A stretch of DNA of 64,000 bases. Origin: Streptosporangium canum (GTDB taxonomy: Bacteria > Actinomycetota > Actinomycetes > Streptosporangiales > Streptosporangiaceae). Shown piece by piece: positions 17,573-27,288 of the stretch; within the stretch, counting starts at the first letter, position 1; each line of letters starts with the position of its first letter. The stretch lies in the NCBI RefSeq assembly GCF_900113865.1, contig NZ_FOQY01000033.1, positions 1 to 64,000 on the forward strand. Reading direction: 5' to 3'. The translations under genes were made by a program, and so were the position numbers. Below the pieces are notes generated by a model. The model was given only the letters and a program-made list of their open reading frames with translations, was not told where the DNA came from and searched no databases.

Positions 17573-18193
17573 CTAACTGAGCAAACCGCGTCGATACCCC
17601 TCGCCGACGGCGGCGGCACGGTCGCGGACGCCAAGCTTGTCGTAGATGTGCAGCAGATGGGTCTTGATGCTGGCCTCGCTGATGAAGAGTTTGGCGGCCG
17701 CCTGGCGATTGGAGGCGCCGTCAGCGACGAGAGCGAGGACCTGGAGTTCGCGGTCGGTGAGGGCGGCCTTGACCGGTCGGCGTACCTGACCCATCAGGCG
17801 GCCGGCGACCGAGGGGGACAGGACCGGCTCGCCTGCGGCGGCGGCGCGGACGGCACGCAGGAGTTCGTCGGTGGGGGCGTCCTTGAGGAGGTAGCCAGTG
17901 GCGCCGGCTTCGATGGCAGGCAGGACATCGGAGTCGCCGTCGAAGGTGGTCAGGACGAGGGCTTTGATGTGCGGGTGGGAGTGGCGCAGGGCGGTGATGG
18001 CGCTGACGCCGCCCATTTCGGGCATGCGCAGGTCCATGAGGACGATGTCGACCTTGAGTGCGGCGGCGCGTTCGATGCCCTCGCGACCGTTGGCGGCTTC
18101 GCCGGCGACATTGATGTCGGGTTCGGCTTCGAAGGCCGCGCGCAGACCGTCGCGGACGATGGGGTGGTCGTCCACGATGAGGAGCCGGATCAC
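17573..18193 (-). CDS. NarL/LuxR-family response regulator
   Basis: 206 residues. The receiver domain (1-120) has the acidic pair LLIVDDHPIVRDGLRAAF, phospho-acceptor Asp in VLMDLRMPEMGG (about residue 54), and Lys in GYLLKDAPTDEL. The C-terminal LuxR-type helix-turn-helix includes LTDRELQVLALVADGASNRQ and SEASIKTHLLHIYDKLGVRD. Its ATG overlaps the stop of the histidine kinase gene (18190), so the pair is made together. It is the last gene of an ABC transporter operon and probably controls it. Confidence 0.92.
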   Translation of the reverse strand: MIRLLIVDDHPIVRDGLRAAFEAEPDINVAGEAANGREGIERAAALKVDIVLMDLRMPEMGGVSAITALRHSHPHIKALVLTTFDGDSDVLPAIEAGATGYLLKDAPTDELLRAVRAAAAGEPVLSPSVAGRLMGQVRRPVKAALTDRELQVLALVADGASNRQAAAKLFISEASIKTHLLHIYDKLGVRDRAAAVGEGYRRGLLS

Positions 18194-19398
18194 CGCTGGT
18201 CTCCCTGGAGTGCGGGGACGGTGGCGCTGACAGCGGTGCCCTCGCCGGGTGTGCTCTCGATTTCGAGGGAGCCGCCGACGCCGCGTACGCGTTGTCTCAT
18301 GCTGCTGAGTCCGAATCCTTCGCCGTTGGGGTGGTGGATGCCGGTGCCGTTGTCGCGGATGTCGAGGAGCACGACGGGGCCGGTGTAGGAGAGGGTGAGG
18401 CCGGCGCGGGTGGCGTCGGCGTGTTTGGTGATGTTGGTGAGGGCTTCCTGCGCGACGCGGAAGAGGGTCACCTCGATGGCGGGGCTGAGGGGGACGCGGT
18501 CGCCGGTCACTTCGACGTGGAGGTCGACGCCGGTGCTTTGGGACCAGCCGTGGGCCAGGGTGGTCATGGCTTCGGGGAGGTGGGCGTCCTCGAGCTGGTG
18601 GGGCTGGAGGGCGGAGACGGAGCGACGGGCTTCGGTGAGGCTGTCCTGGGCGAGGTTGAGCGCGAGTTCGACGTGGGCGCCGGAGTCCTCGACGCGCTGG
18701 GCGGCGCGGAGCTGGGTGATGATGCCGGTGAGGCCCTGGGCGAGGGTGTCGTGGATCTCGCGCGCCATGCGCTGGCGTTCGTCGAGGATGCCGGCTTGGT
18801 GGGCCTGGGTCAGGAGCTGGGCGTGGAGGTCGGCGTTCTCCTCCATGGCGGTCTGAAGGTCACTGGCTGCCTTGCGGTATTTGCGCTGCCGGTCCTCGAT
18901 CTTGATGCCGGCGATGGAGCCGCCGCCGATGGCGACGGTCTGCACGGCGATGATCGCCAGGTAGAAGGCGATGAGCTGGATGGTGGCCTTGCCCCAGTCG
19001 AGCGTCGACCCGTACAGGACGAAGGAGGTGGCGGCGACGGCGGCGAAGGTCCACTTGGAGGGAGCGAAGTTGGCGGCGAGGAAGAAGCCGGAGATGCAGT
19101 AGATGACGAAGATGGGGTCGTGGAAGGCCAGCAGTGCGGCGGTGGCCAGGACGCCGACGAAGTGAACGGTGACGGCGACCCTCCGTCGGCGCACGGCGGC
19201 GGGAAGGAGGGTGCGGGTGCCGACAATCCAGATAAGGGCCAGGGCGGTGAGCGCGAGGGTACGGGGGATCCCGCCCGCAGGCTGGTCGGGTGAGGCCAGG
19301 CTGATGAGGAGGGAGGCGGCCAGGGTGAGGTAGGGGACGATCTCGATGGCGTTCTCGAAGCGTCGCTCCCAAATGGAGAGTGGGAAGGGGTCGTTCAT
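18190..19398 (-). CDS. Membrane histidine kinase (DesK/LiaS-like HisKA_3)
   Basis: 402 residues. The N-terminal 160 residues hold about five to six hydrophobic segments; a short coiled coil leads to the dimerisation domain RMAREIHDTLAQGLTGIITQ (phospho-accepting His about residue 215) and an HATPase_c domain: N box LTNITKHADATRAG, G1 DNGTGIHHPNGEGFGLSSMR. This is the kinase class paired with NarL-type regulators. The start at 19398 (MNDPFPLSIWERRF) lies after GAGAGGAGGG. The gene sits 35 bp after the permease gene, so kinase and transporter are co-transcribed, as in systems that sense cell-envelope stress or antibiotics. Confidence 0.9.
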   Translation of the reverse strand: MNDPFPLSIWERRFENAIEIVPYLTLAASLLISLASPDQPAGGIPRTLALTALALIWIVGTRTLLPAAVRRRRVAVTVHFVGVLATAALLAFHDPIFVIYCISGFFLAANFAPSKWTFAAVAATSFVLYGSTLDWGKATIQLIAFYLAIIAVQTVAIGGGSIAGIKIEDRQRKYRKAASDLQTAMEENADLHAQLLTQAHQAGILDERQRMAREIHDTLAQGLTGIITQLRAAQRVEDSGAHVELALNLAQDSLTEARRSVSALQPHQLEDAHLPEAMTTLAHGWSQSTGVDLHVEVTGDRVPLSPAIEVTLFRVAQEALTNITKHADATRAGLTLSYTGPVVLLDIRDNGTGIHHPNGEGFGLSSMRQRVRGVGGSLEIESTPGEGTAVSATVPALQGDQR

Positions 19399-19433
19399 CC
19401 GGGGCGTGCCCTCCTCTCGCGTATGGACGGGTT

Positions 19434-21238
19434 TCAGCTGGTAGTGGCCGATGAGGACGAGCTTAGGCGCATGGGGATCAGGATGGCGTAGCCGTACATG
19501 AGCAGCCCCAGGGCGATCATGAAGATGATGGTGGGCCATTGCCAGATCGGCGGGAGATGAAGGGCGAGGAACCATCCGCGGTCCTCGATTCCGACGATCT
19601 TCATGACCATGGGCGCGAGTCCCTGGGGGAACAGGGGTAGCCAGGCGATGAGGTAGCTGATCGTGACGCCGATGCGGTGCTGGATGGGCAGATCCGTGGT
19701 GGTGGGCTTGTCGGCCTGGGGTGCCGGGCCGTGCTTCATGAGGTTGAGCAGATCGATCCCGTGGCTCTCGAGCCTGCGGTAGGCGATCTTGCCGAGCCCC
19801 CAGGCGCTGAGGACGCCGGTCAGCACACCGGTGACGATGCCGGCCCAGGGGTTGAGGAGAATGGCACCGGCCGCGGGCAGGGCGATGGCGGGGACCGCGA
19901 CAAGCACGAGCCAGGCGAGGCTGGTTTCGGCGGTTTCGTCAGCGCCGGTGCTGAGCGGGTTGCCGCCACGCTTGTGAGGGTCGGTGCCGGGGACGAGCGA
20001 GGTGACGGCCAGCAGGACGATGATCCCGGCGCCGCCGCCGAGGAGTGCGGGCAGCAGACCGAGTACCCAGGGCCAGGCCCAGGCCTGGCCACTGACGAGG
20101 GTGCCGGCCAGGGACAGCACCACTGCGACTGGGCCGACGACGAGGAGCCAGGCCAGTTGGCGTCCGCGGACGTCGGCGCGTTCCGCGCCGGGGGTCACGA
20201 GGGTGAGCCACAGGGCAGTCCCGTCGGCGCCGTAGAGGTTGGCCGAGGACGCGGCGGCCATCACAATCGCGATGAGTCCCATGAAGGGGACCATGATCCA
20301 GGAGTCGATGGTGACGAGCAGGAGGGGGGTGACGATGGCATAGGAGAAGGCGAGGGCGAGGAGCTGGATGCGGACGAGGTCGCGCCACCAGGCGCGCAGT
20401 TCCTTGGCGGCGGTGATGCGGGCGCCGCCGGCGGCGGGGAAGGGGCGGGGAGCGCCGCGGCGGGTTGGCATACCGCCGCGAGCGGCCGAGACGACGCGCC
20501 GCGACAGCAGGACGGCCCAGGCAGCCAGGAGGAGGGCGATCACGCCGGCGCCGGCGAGGAGGATGGCGAGGGTGAGGGGCCAGGGGGCTTCGATGGCGGC
20601 CACACCCCAGCCGGAGGGCAGGGCCCGGACGAGGACCTGGGACCAGGCAGCGGTGTCGGTGCCGCCCAGAGCTACGAAGGGCGCCCAGCCGTTGCTGCAC
20701 AGGGCGATGGCGGTGCCGATCGCGATGCCGACGGCGGACGCGGTGGCGCGGGAACGGACGAACAGCCCGATGAGCGCCACGATGACGCGGGAGATCATCA
20801 CCATGGTGATGAGCGTGGTGACGGCTGCTCCCAGGCCGATGAGCACTCCGGCCGGGCCGAAGCGCCAGCCGTACACGGGCAGGGACAGCAGGGCAATGAG
20901 ATTGACCGCAGGTGCGGGGCCCGCGAAAGCTCCAGCGAGCAGTGCCGCCGCGATCCGGCCTGGCGTGGCCGGGAGCATGGAGAAGTATTCGGGGCGGAGG
21001 GTCTCGCTGCCGCCCCCGAAGAGGATGGGGCCGAAGATCCAGCCGGAGAACCACGCGGCCAGGGTGAGGGGCAGGTAGGCGGGCCACAGCACGGCGACGG
21101 CGATCGTTCCGAAGGCCAGGAGCACCCCGAGCGAGATGCCGGTGTAGAGGTTGGCGGCGTTCTCACCGCGCAGAGAGTTGCGCATGATCGCCAGCCGCAT
21201 GCGAATCATGTGCTGCGCCAGGGCGGCCGGGCCGGGGG

Positions 21239-21257
<19 letters not shown>
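19434..21257 (-). CDS. ABC transporter permease, large 12-helix type
   Basis: 607 residues with at least twelve hydrophobic segments, beginning MAHLLLTPGPAALAQHMIRM and continuing LYTGISLGVLLAFGTIAVAV. It resembles the actinobacterial ABC-2-like permeases found with a single ATPase and a two-component pair. There is a cytoplasmic Arg/Pro-rich loop around residue 260-285 (MPTRRGAPRPFPAAGGARIT). It overlaps the upstream ATPase gene by 19 bp. Export of a hydrophobic compound or peptide is likely; the substrate is not readable. Confidence 0.82.
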
Positions 21258-22009
<752 letters not shown>

Positions 22010-22072
22010 GCCTTGAGAATCGCGCGGGGGCAGGGGGTGGCGGATCATCCGACCGGAGAGCGGGATGGTGGA

Positions 22073-22104
22073 TTCCGGCATCAACCGATCGGTTGATGCC
22101 GGAA
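22073..22104. promoter_or_regulatory. Perfect 32-bp palindrome upstream of the ABC/two-component operon
   Basis: The half-site TTCCGGCATCAACCGA is followed by its exact reverse complement with no spacer. It lies 64-95 bp upstream of the ATPase start. Size and symmetry suit a dimeric or tetrameric DNA-binding protein, or a cruciform; there is no T-tract to suggest a terminator in the gene direction. Confidence 0.6.
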
Positions 22105-22126
22105 GGGGTGACCCACCCTCCGGATC

Positions 22127-22162
22127 CGAAGTGCCGACTTGCCAATCGGTATCGGCACTTCG
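22127..22162. promoter_or_regulatory. Inverted repeat with 11-bp arms next to the palindrome
   Basis: CGAAGTGCCGA (22127-22137) and TCGGCACTTCG (22152-22162) are perfect arms around a 14-bp centre, only 22 bp beyond the 32-bp palindrome. It may be a second operator or a hairpin terminator protecting the operon. Confidence 0.5.
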
Positions 22163-22323
22163 CGGGTTCTTGGGACACGCACAGCATGTAAATCCAGGAT
22201 GGGATCCGATGCGGGGAAAGGAAAGTGCCGCCTCCGCGTGGACTCGGCATTTTCCGCGCAGACATGCCAGCGGCGGCGGATCGACCGCCTCCTTCATGAG
22301 CGTAGAAGAGAGATCGGCACCCC

Positions 22324-22392
22324 GTGGCGCGCACCCTGGACGAAGACGACCTGATCGAGCATTGGCTGCTGATCGGCAAGGTCGGCCGGTGT
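22324..22392 (+). pseudogene. Tn3 transposase N-terminal scrap (DUF4158-like)
   Basis: From GTG 22324 the frame reads MARTLDEDDLIEHWLLIGK, like the first residues of DUF4158-type Tn3 transposases (DEdelIEHWtLl). The similarity ends after about 22 codons and the rest of the frame is not coding-like. Confidence 0.45.
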
Positions 22393-22955
22393 GGAGGCAG
22401 GGCCCACCCATCAGGAGAAGGGGCGGCCGGTGGCGGCGTACGGCCCGATCTCCGGCATGCGGGGCACTCGACCCGGAGGGCCGGGCGGCTCGGCGCCGGG
22501 ACGCGCGTGGTCAGAGGGGCTGGAGCCGGCTGCGCAGCAGGCAGATCTCGCTTGGTCCGTTGTGCGGCGGTCAGCCCGCCGCCTTGCGCATACCGCATAA
22601 TCAGGACATACCCACACCAGGGCCGCGACGTCATCAGACCGCCGAACCTCACGAGTTAAAGATCAGCAGTGCTCCGGCGGCGGCGATACCGCTGAACTGG
22701 AGAAACAATCGCCTGGAATATCCGTTCACTCCTAAATTGTCCGGGAGAAATTTAAATTATCCGGGAGAAATTGCCCCTGCCCGGATGCCACGCCGTACCG
22801 TTCCCCCTGCCGGAGCGCCCGCCGCGGACGGGTTGGTGTTCGGCACAGGCCGACTGCCGGGCGGGGTGATGACCGCGCTCCGGTGCGGCACGGAGGGCCG
22901 GGGCCGCCGGGCGGGGTGGCGGCGGTGCTCCGCTCCCCGCCCGGTCCGCGGTGGG
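22393..22955. other. Gene-free stretch with a local AT-rich island
   Basis: No recognisable gene. Around 22700-22780 the GC content drops sharply for this genome, and the island holds a 20-bp tandem repeat (22734-22773). Beyond it lies GC-rich sequence up to the phospholipase stop. Confidence 0.4.
22734..22773. repeat. Two tandem 20-bp units in an AT-rich island
   Basis: AAATTGTCCGGGAGAAATTT and AAATTATCCGGGAGAAATTG lie head to tail without a gap and differ at two positions. The unit contains an AAATT...AAATT pattern around TCCGGGA, itself a near-palindrome. Confidence 0.7.
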
Positions 22956-24143
22956 TCAGGAGACCGGTGCGGCCACGGCGCGCATCCTGTCGAAGTTCGC
23001 GACGTACTGCTGGTAGACGGCCTTGTTGTTGAGCCGCAGCAGGGCTTCGTCGTTCCGGCGCAGCGAGGTCTCGTTGTAGTTGTGGCTGCCGGTGAAGACC
23101 CAGTGGGCGTTTCGGTCCCCGTCGTAGGAGCCCTCGACGAGCAGGTACTTGGAGTGGATCCGGCCGGGCAGCGCGCTGCCGTTGCCCAGGGTGCGCAGCT
23201 CGATGCGCGGCTCCGCCAGCAGGACCCGCTTCACCTCGTCGTCCATGATGCCGTAGACGATCTTGACCGAGCAGCCCTGCGCGGCCAGGTCACGGAGCCG
23301 TTCGGGGACGGCGATGCGGTAGGTGTCCCACTCCGACATCCCGACGCGGAGAGTCGTGCCGCCGCGGCAGGAGACCTTGTCGAGGCTCTCGACGATGGTG
23401 TCGGTGGAGGCGTCCGTCCCCGCCCTGGGGAAGAAGTAGGCCCGTACCGAACCGCCGGCCGCCCCGGTCGTGGTGACGCGGTAGTAGTCGGGGTCCTTCC
23501 GCTCGGCCGCCAGGTCCTTGAAGTAGCCGTCGTACGCCTGGTACAGCCGCCGGTTCCCCGGGAGGACCACCGCGTTGTTCCAGTACGTGGAGGAGTTCAG
23601 GTCGGTGAGGTTGGCGGACGACTGCACCACCACGTCGGAGGCTCCGCCGGACCGCGAAAACAGGTAGAACTTGTTGTGCTGGCCCTTGTTGCCGATGCAG
23701 GCCGCGGTCCCACCCGACGGCGGGCCGGAGCAGACGTGCAGCCACGAACCTGCCGAGGTGTCCGTGCCCAGTTCGGCCGCCAGCTGCGAGGCCACGGCGG
23801 CGCCACGCGTGTCGCCGTCCAGGATGACCTGCACCTCGACGTCGCGCCGGTGCGCCTTGATGAGCTCCCCGGCGAAATCGGTGCCCGCCGTGCCGGACAT
23901 GACGAAGTGGGCGACCTGGATCCGGGCGCCGGAGGGGGTCTGGTGGATCAGGCTGCAGAGAGTCCGCACGATGGCGGCCGGGTCGCCGCCCGCCGGCTCG
24001 CTGAAGACCGCGCCGGTGGTGACCGGTGTGGCCGGCGCGTCCGCGCAGGTGGTGCTGCTCGCCATGGCCGTGCCGCTGCCCGTGAGGGCGGACGCGGTCA
24101 CGACGGCGGCGGCCGTCAGCACGGACAGGAACGTACGTGGCAT
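22956..24143 (-). CDS. Secreted phospholipase D-family protein
   Basis: 395 residues. The N-terminal signal peptide (MPRTFLSVLTAAAVVTASAL, cleavage near AMA-SS, residue 29) targets it for export. Two PLD half-sites follow: the first GQHNKFYLFS with a downstream SSANLTDLNSS, the second RIHSKYLLVEGSYDG with TGSHNYNETSLRRNDEAL, i.e. HxK(x)n plus the Asn/Ser/Glu triad in the second half. The family hydrolyses phosphodiesters through a phospho-histidine; members include phospholipases and secreted nucleases. GGAGTG lies before the ATG. It appears to be single-gene and intact. Confidence 0.88.
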   Translation of the reverse strand: MPRTFLSVLTAAAVVTASALTGSGTAMASSTTCADAPATPVTTGAVFSEPAGGDPAAIVRTLCSLIHQTPSGARIQVAHFVMSGTAGTDFAGELIKAHRRDVEVQVILDGDTRGAAVASQLAAELGTDTSAGSWLHVCSGPPSGGTAACIGNKGQHNKFYLFSRSGGASDVVVQSSANLTDLNSSTYWNNAVVLPGNRRLYQAYDGYFKDLAAERKDPDYYRVTTTGAAGGSVRAYFFPRAGTDASTDTIVESLDKVSCRGGTTLRVGMSEWDTYRIAVPERLRDLAAQGCSVKIVYGIMDDEVKRVLLAEPRIELRTLGNGSALPGRIHSKYLLVEGSYDGDRNAHWVFTGSHNYNETSLRRNDEALLRLNNKAVYQQYVANFDRMRAVAAPVS

Positions 24144-24146
24144 GGA

Positions 24147-24500
24147 TCACTCCTTCAGGGGACGGCTGGGATCCGTGTCGTTCACCGCAGCCGGCTGGGA
24201 TGGGACGGGCTCGGGGAAATGGCAGGCCACTGGGTGTCCGGTGCCGCGATCGATCAGTGTCGGTTCCTCGTCCCTGCATCGATCCTGGGCCCGCCAGCAG
24301 CGTGTTCGAAAACGGCAGCCTGAAGGCGGGGCCAACGGTGAGGGAACATCTCCCTGCGGGACGATCTCGTGCCGTTTCTTCCTGCCAGTCGTCGAGGCTC
24401 GGCGCCGCCGACATCAGCGCCTGGGTGTACGGATGGGACGGGTTCCGGTAGACGCTCTCCTTCGAGCCGACCTCGACGATCTTGCCCAGGCGCATCGGGG
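24147..24500 (-). pseudogene. Oligopeptide/dipeptide ABC ATPase (DppF/OppF-like), C-terminal fragment
   Basis: The reverse strand starts RLGKIVEVGSKESVYRNPSH and [11 protein letters not shown], the end of the nucleotide-binding domain, then shifts frame near 24370 into [20 protein letters not shown] and [11 protein letters not shown], the Cys-rich C-terminal domain of oligopeptide transporter ATPases, ending before the phospholipase start. Walker A, Walker B and the signature are all absent. Confidence 0.75.
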
Positions 24501-24570
24501 TGTCGTTAAGAGTCGTGTCACCAGGTACACGCGATCGTGTTGACCCTGGTGACAGCTCTCGCAGCACCGC

Positions 24571-24680
24571 TGGGGTTCACCTGCAGAATGCTGCTTCCGT
24601 CCCGCCAGTCCGGCTCGCCGACCTGGGTTGACGCAATCGCGTGCACCTGCTGACAGCTTCGTTACCGACACCCCGAGTTG
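24571..24680 (+). repeat. 110-bp inverted repeat, left copy
   Basis: Identical at 105 of 110 positions to the reverse complement of 25721-25830. Outer end TGGGGTTCACCTGCAG, inner end CACCCCGAGTTG. Just outside it, 24516-24553 contains a hairpin (TGTCACCAGG...CCTGGTGACA) whose loop resembles the repeat's own ATCGCGTG core in the opposite orientation. Confidence 0.85.
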
Positions 24681-24985
24681 CTGGGGCTCATCTTCGGCGA
24701 CTGGCGCCGGGCCGAGGACGCCGGGCTGATCGGCGCCCCGGACCGGGATCCGTACCGGACCCGGGCCGCCGCCGAGGACCTGGCCGGCCGGGCCATCCAG
24801 CTGCGCCAGGCGATTCCGCCGCAGCCGCTGGGCGCGCGCAGATGCGCGGAGATGCTCAGCGAGGCCACCGGCCTGGACGTCGGCGAGCCCGACATCATTG
24901 CCCTGGCCGAGCGCGGCCTGACATCCATGGTCGACCACTGCAAGGACTGGCCGCTGCGGGATCGAAGCGATCGCGGCCGTGACAC
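24678..24985 (+). pseudogene. Unidentified partial coding region inside the inverted-repeat segment
   Basis: The frame reads LGLIFGDWRRAEDAGLIGAP, then RRCAEMLSEATGLDVGEPDI and IALAERGLTSMVDHCKDWPL. It looks coding (strong third-position GC, helical pattern with repeated winged-helix-like segments) but I do not recognise the family and no start or natural stop is apparent. Reading continues into antisense of the membrane protein gene, so the 3' end is lost. Confidence 0.3.
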
Positions 24986-24988
24986 ATA

Positions 24989-25585
24989 TCAGGAACCTGT
25001 GGCGGCGCTTTGCTGTCGCGGCGTGGATCTGCCAGGGACGCCGGAGACGAGGTACCACGCCGTCGTGGCCCACAGGACGGTGGCGGAGCCCAGACCGGCC
25101 ACGGTTTGGACCCCGGACTCCGAGGCCCCGGAGAGCGCCATGGCGCAGCCGGCCACGCCGACGACGATGAGCAGGCTGCCGGTCCAGCGGTATTCGAGGC
25201 GGCCGAACGGTCGCGCCAGCGGGAAGAAGTGCGCGCCGACCACGATCGCGATGAGTGCCGGTATCCAGCTGTACCCGCCGGTGATGTTCCCGACCGCGAC
25301 GACGACCGCGATCCCCACTCCCTGGCCGACGTTACTCCACTTGAAGGTGCGCGCGCTGCGTTCGTACGCCTCGCGCCCGCCGGTGCCGTCGAGGCGGCGG
25401 GCAGCGAGGACGAGCAGGGTCGCGGCGAGGACGGCTCCGGCGACGAGGGCGGCGGTACGGGCGGAGCCGTCCAGGACAACGGAGCCGACGAGCCACCAGA
25501 CGGTGCCGAAGAACGTCAGGATCATTCCGGAACCGCGGGTGCCGTACTGAGGGTTCGGGCGAAGAAGAGCACACATGACGTCCAT
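24989..25585 (-). CDS. Small multi-helix membrane protein
   Basis: About 198 residues from ATG 25585; starts at 25576 and 25525 (MILTFFGTVWWLVGSVVL) are also possible. Six hydrophobic segments are visible, including ALVAGAVLAATLLVLAA, WSNVGQGVGIAVVVAVG, and SLLIVVGVAGCAMALSG, with ARPFGRLEYRWTG between. It resembles unnamed actinobacterial integral membrane proteins of the DUF7010 sort; no function can be given. Reading upstream of 25585 runs into the right inverted repeat, so the promoter region is part of the duplicated segment. Confidence 0.55.
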   Translation of the reverse strand: MDVMCALLRPNPQYGTRGSGMILTFFGTVWWLVGSVVLDGSARTAALVAGAVLAATLLVLAARRLDGTGGREAYERSARTFKWSNVGQGVGIAVVVAVGNITGGYSWIPALIAIVVGAHFFPLARPFGRLEYRWTGSLLIVVGVAGCAMALSGASESGVQTVAGLGSATVLWATTAWYLVSGVPGRSTPRQQSAATGS

Positions 25586-25720
25586 CCAAGCCGACCGGGC
25601 GAGGGGGCGCAGCACGCCGGTGGCGGCGGTGTGAATGTCGTCCGCCTCGGATTCGGGCAGGTCGGCGCAGCGGCGGATGAGCGTGGCCGGCCCGAGCCCA
25701 GCCAGGGATTCGCGTAACTG

Positions 25721-25830
25721 CAACTCGGGGTGTCGGTAACGAAGCTGTCAGCAGATGCACGCGATTGCGTTAACCCAGGTCAGCGAGCCGGACCGGCGGG
25801 ACGGAATCAGCATTCTGCAGGTGAACCCCA
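25721..25830 (-). repeat. 110-bp inverted repeat, right copy
   Basis: Reverse-complement partner of 24571-24680 (5 mismatches in 110). The two copies enclose 1040 bp. No short target duplication is visible outside them (left CACCGC, right TTCGCG). Confidence 0.85.
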
Positions 25831-25852
25831 TTCGCGTACCCGCTCAGATCGG

Positions 25853-26434
25853 TCAACGGCGCACCCGATAGCGCAGGTGAAGCACCCGGTTGCCCTGAAT
25901 CATCACGTCAGGATCCTCCAACAGGTGCTGCGCGTGGACCGACCCGAAGTAGCGCTTGCCGGACCCGAACACGACGGGTACGACGTCCATGCGCACCTCG
26001 TCGATCAGGCCCGCGGCAAGCACCTGGCCACCGACGTCGCCGGCGGCGACCTCGATCAAGCGGTCACCCGCAAGCTCCTGCGCCTTGGCCACGGCTGCCT
26101 CGACGCCGTCGACGAAGTGAAACGGCGTCTCGGGGTCCCAGCCCTCGGGCTGCGGCCGGTACGTCACGACGACCACGTGGTCGATGCCGCTCGGCGGCTT
26201 TCCGTCCCAGCCGTCCGTCATGTCGAAGACGTGGCGGCCGACGATCGTGACTCCGATCTGGTCCCAGTACGAGCGGGTGTAGTCGTAGGAGGTCTGCGAC
26301 ACCTTCAGCTCGCCGCTCTCGTTCAACGGGACGTCACCGCTGGACAACCAGTCGAACAGCGGTCCGGGCTGGTCATTCTCGTCCGCGACGAAGCCGTCCA
26401 CCGACACCGAGCTGTACATGACCACCTTGCCCAC
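25853..26434 (-). CDS. RibD-C/dihydrofolate reductase-fold protein
   Basis: 193 residues of the RibD C-terminal domain group: VVMYSSVSVDGFVADENDQP at the N-terminus (family SvDGfiA motif), GRHVFDMTDGW (GRkTyeM-like), FHFVDGVEAAVAKAQELAGD, and EVAAGDVGGQVLAAGLIDEV (GG..l...gLiDEl, NADPH-binding loop). These proteins are NADPH-dependent reductases of unknown substrate in actinomycetes. The start is the GTG at 26434, seven bases after GAGGAG. The AraC remnant upstream runs on the same strand, so the regulator probably once controlled this gene. Confidence 0.85.
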   Translation of the reverse strand: MGKVVMYSSVSVDGFVADENDQPGPLFDWLSSGDVPLNESGELKVSQTSYDYTRSYWDQIGVTIVGRHVFDMTDGWDGKPPSGIDHVVVVTYRPQPEGWDPETPFHFVDGVEAAVAKAQELAGDRLIEVAAGDVGGQVLAAGLIDEVRMDVVPVVFGSGKRYFGSVHAQHLLEDPDVMIQGNRVLHLRYRVRR

Positions 26435-26449
26435 GGGGCTCTCCTCTGC

Positions 26450-27288
26450 TTTGGGGTGTCCCAAATTAGCGTGTCGTGAGCTGGCGCTCTTGTAAGAAAC
26501 CAGTCGGCCGGCAGCGGCCAGCCGTCCATCACGTGGCCGGGATGTTCGCGCAGGAACCGCCGCCGGACTTCGACGTACCGGGTCGGCGTGAGCCCGGTGA
26601 ACGCCCGGAACTCGTGGCCGAAGTGGGCCTGGTCGAAGTAGCCTGCGCCACTGGTGAGGTCGCCCCAGTCGATCGGTCCGGTGGGGTTGATCGCGAACAC
26701 GGTGGCGGTGAAGCGGTAGGTGCGGGCCAGCCGCTTCGGCGTGACGCCGATGAGCTCCTTGAACCGCTGTGCCAGATGAGTGCTGCTGACACCGGCTGCC
26801 ACGCTCAGGTCGCCGATCGCCACCGCCCCGCTGGTCGCCGCGATGACGCTGCTCGTATGGCGGACCAGCCCAGGCCGGCGGTCTCGCACAGCCGTCGCAT
26901 CAGCTCCTGCTCGAGCAGCGTCAGCATCTCGTGCGGTCCGTCCGCCGTGGCCAGCCGGTCTCGCAGCTCAGCAATGGCGGGCCGGCCCCAAACCTGCTCT
27001 ATCGTCACAGGCCGGTCACACAGCTCGGCCGCGGGCATCGGCAGGAACGGCGCCAGCCCCCACGGCTTGAAGTGCACGCCAACGGACCGGGTCCGGAGTG
27101 GGTAGCCGAACTCCAACGCGCGGGTGGGCGTGGTGACCACGCAGCCGTCGGCGTACTCGGCCGTCTCGATGTCGGTGCCGGCGCGGATGCGGAACGACGC
27201 CCCGAGGTTGACGATGAGCAACGCCGACGGCCCCGGCGGCAGCGTCAGCCGGGCGTACGGCGGCGCACCCTCCAGGTAGTAAAGGTCG
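26450..27288 (-). pseudogene. AraC-family regulator, 5'-truncated and frameshifted
   Basis: The N-terminal sensor half (27288 to about 26860) reads GAPPYARLTLPPGPSALLIV, VTTPTRALEFGYPLRTRSVG and LLEQELMRRLCETAGLG; the frame then shifts near 26860 and continues VAAGVSSTHLAQRFKELIGV, GDLTSGAGYFDQAHFGHEFR and AFTGLTPTRYVEVRRRFLRE, the two AraC helix-turn-helices. The 5' end is replaced: at 27288 a Tn3 transposase fragment continues in frame. The 3' end reads on into the RibD-like gene without a convincing stop. Confidence 0.8.

Noticed and set aside
22065-24323. A 752-codon plus-strand frame over the phospholipase gene
   Set aside because: The minus strand encodes a complete secreted PLD protein with both HxK motifs; the plus frame is its shadow.
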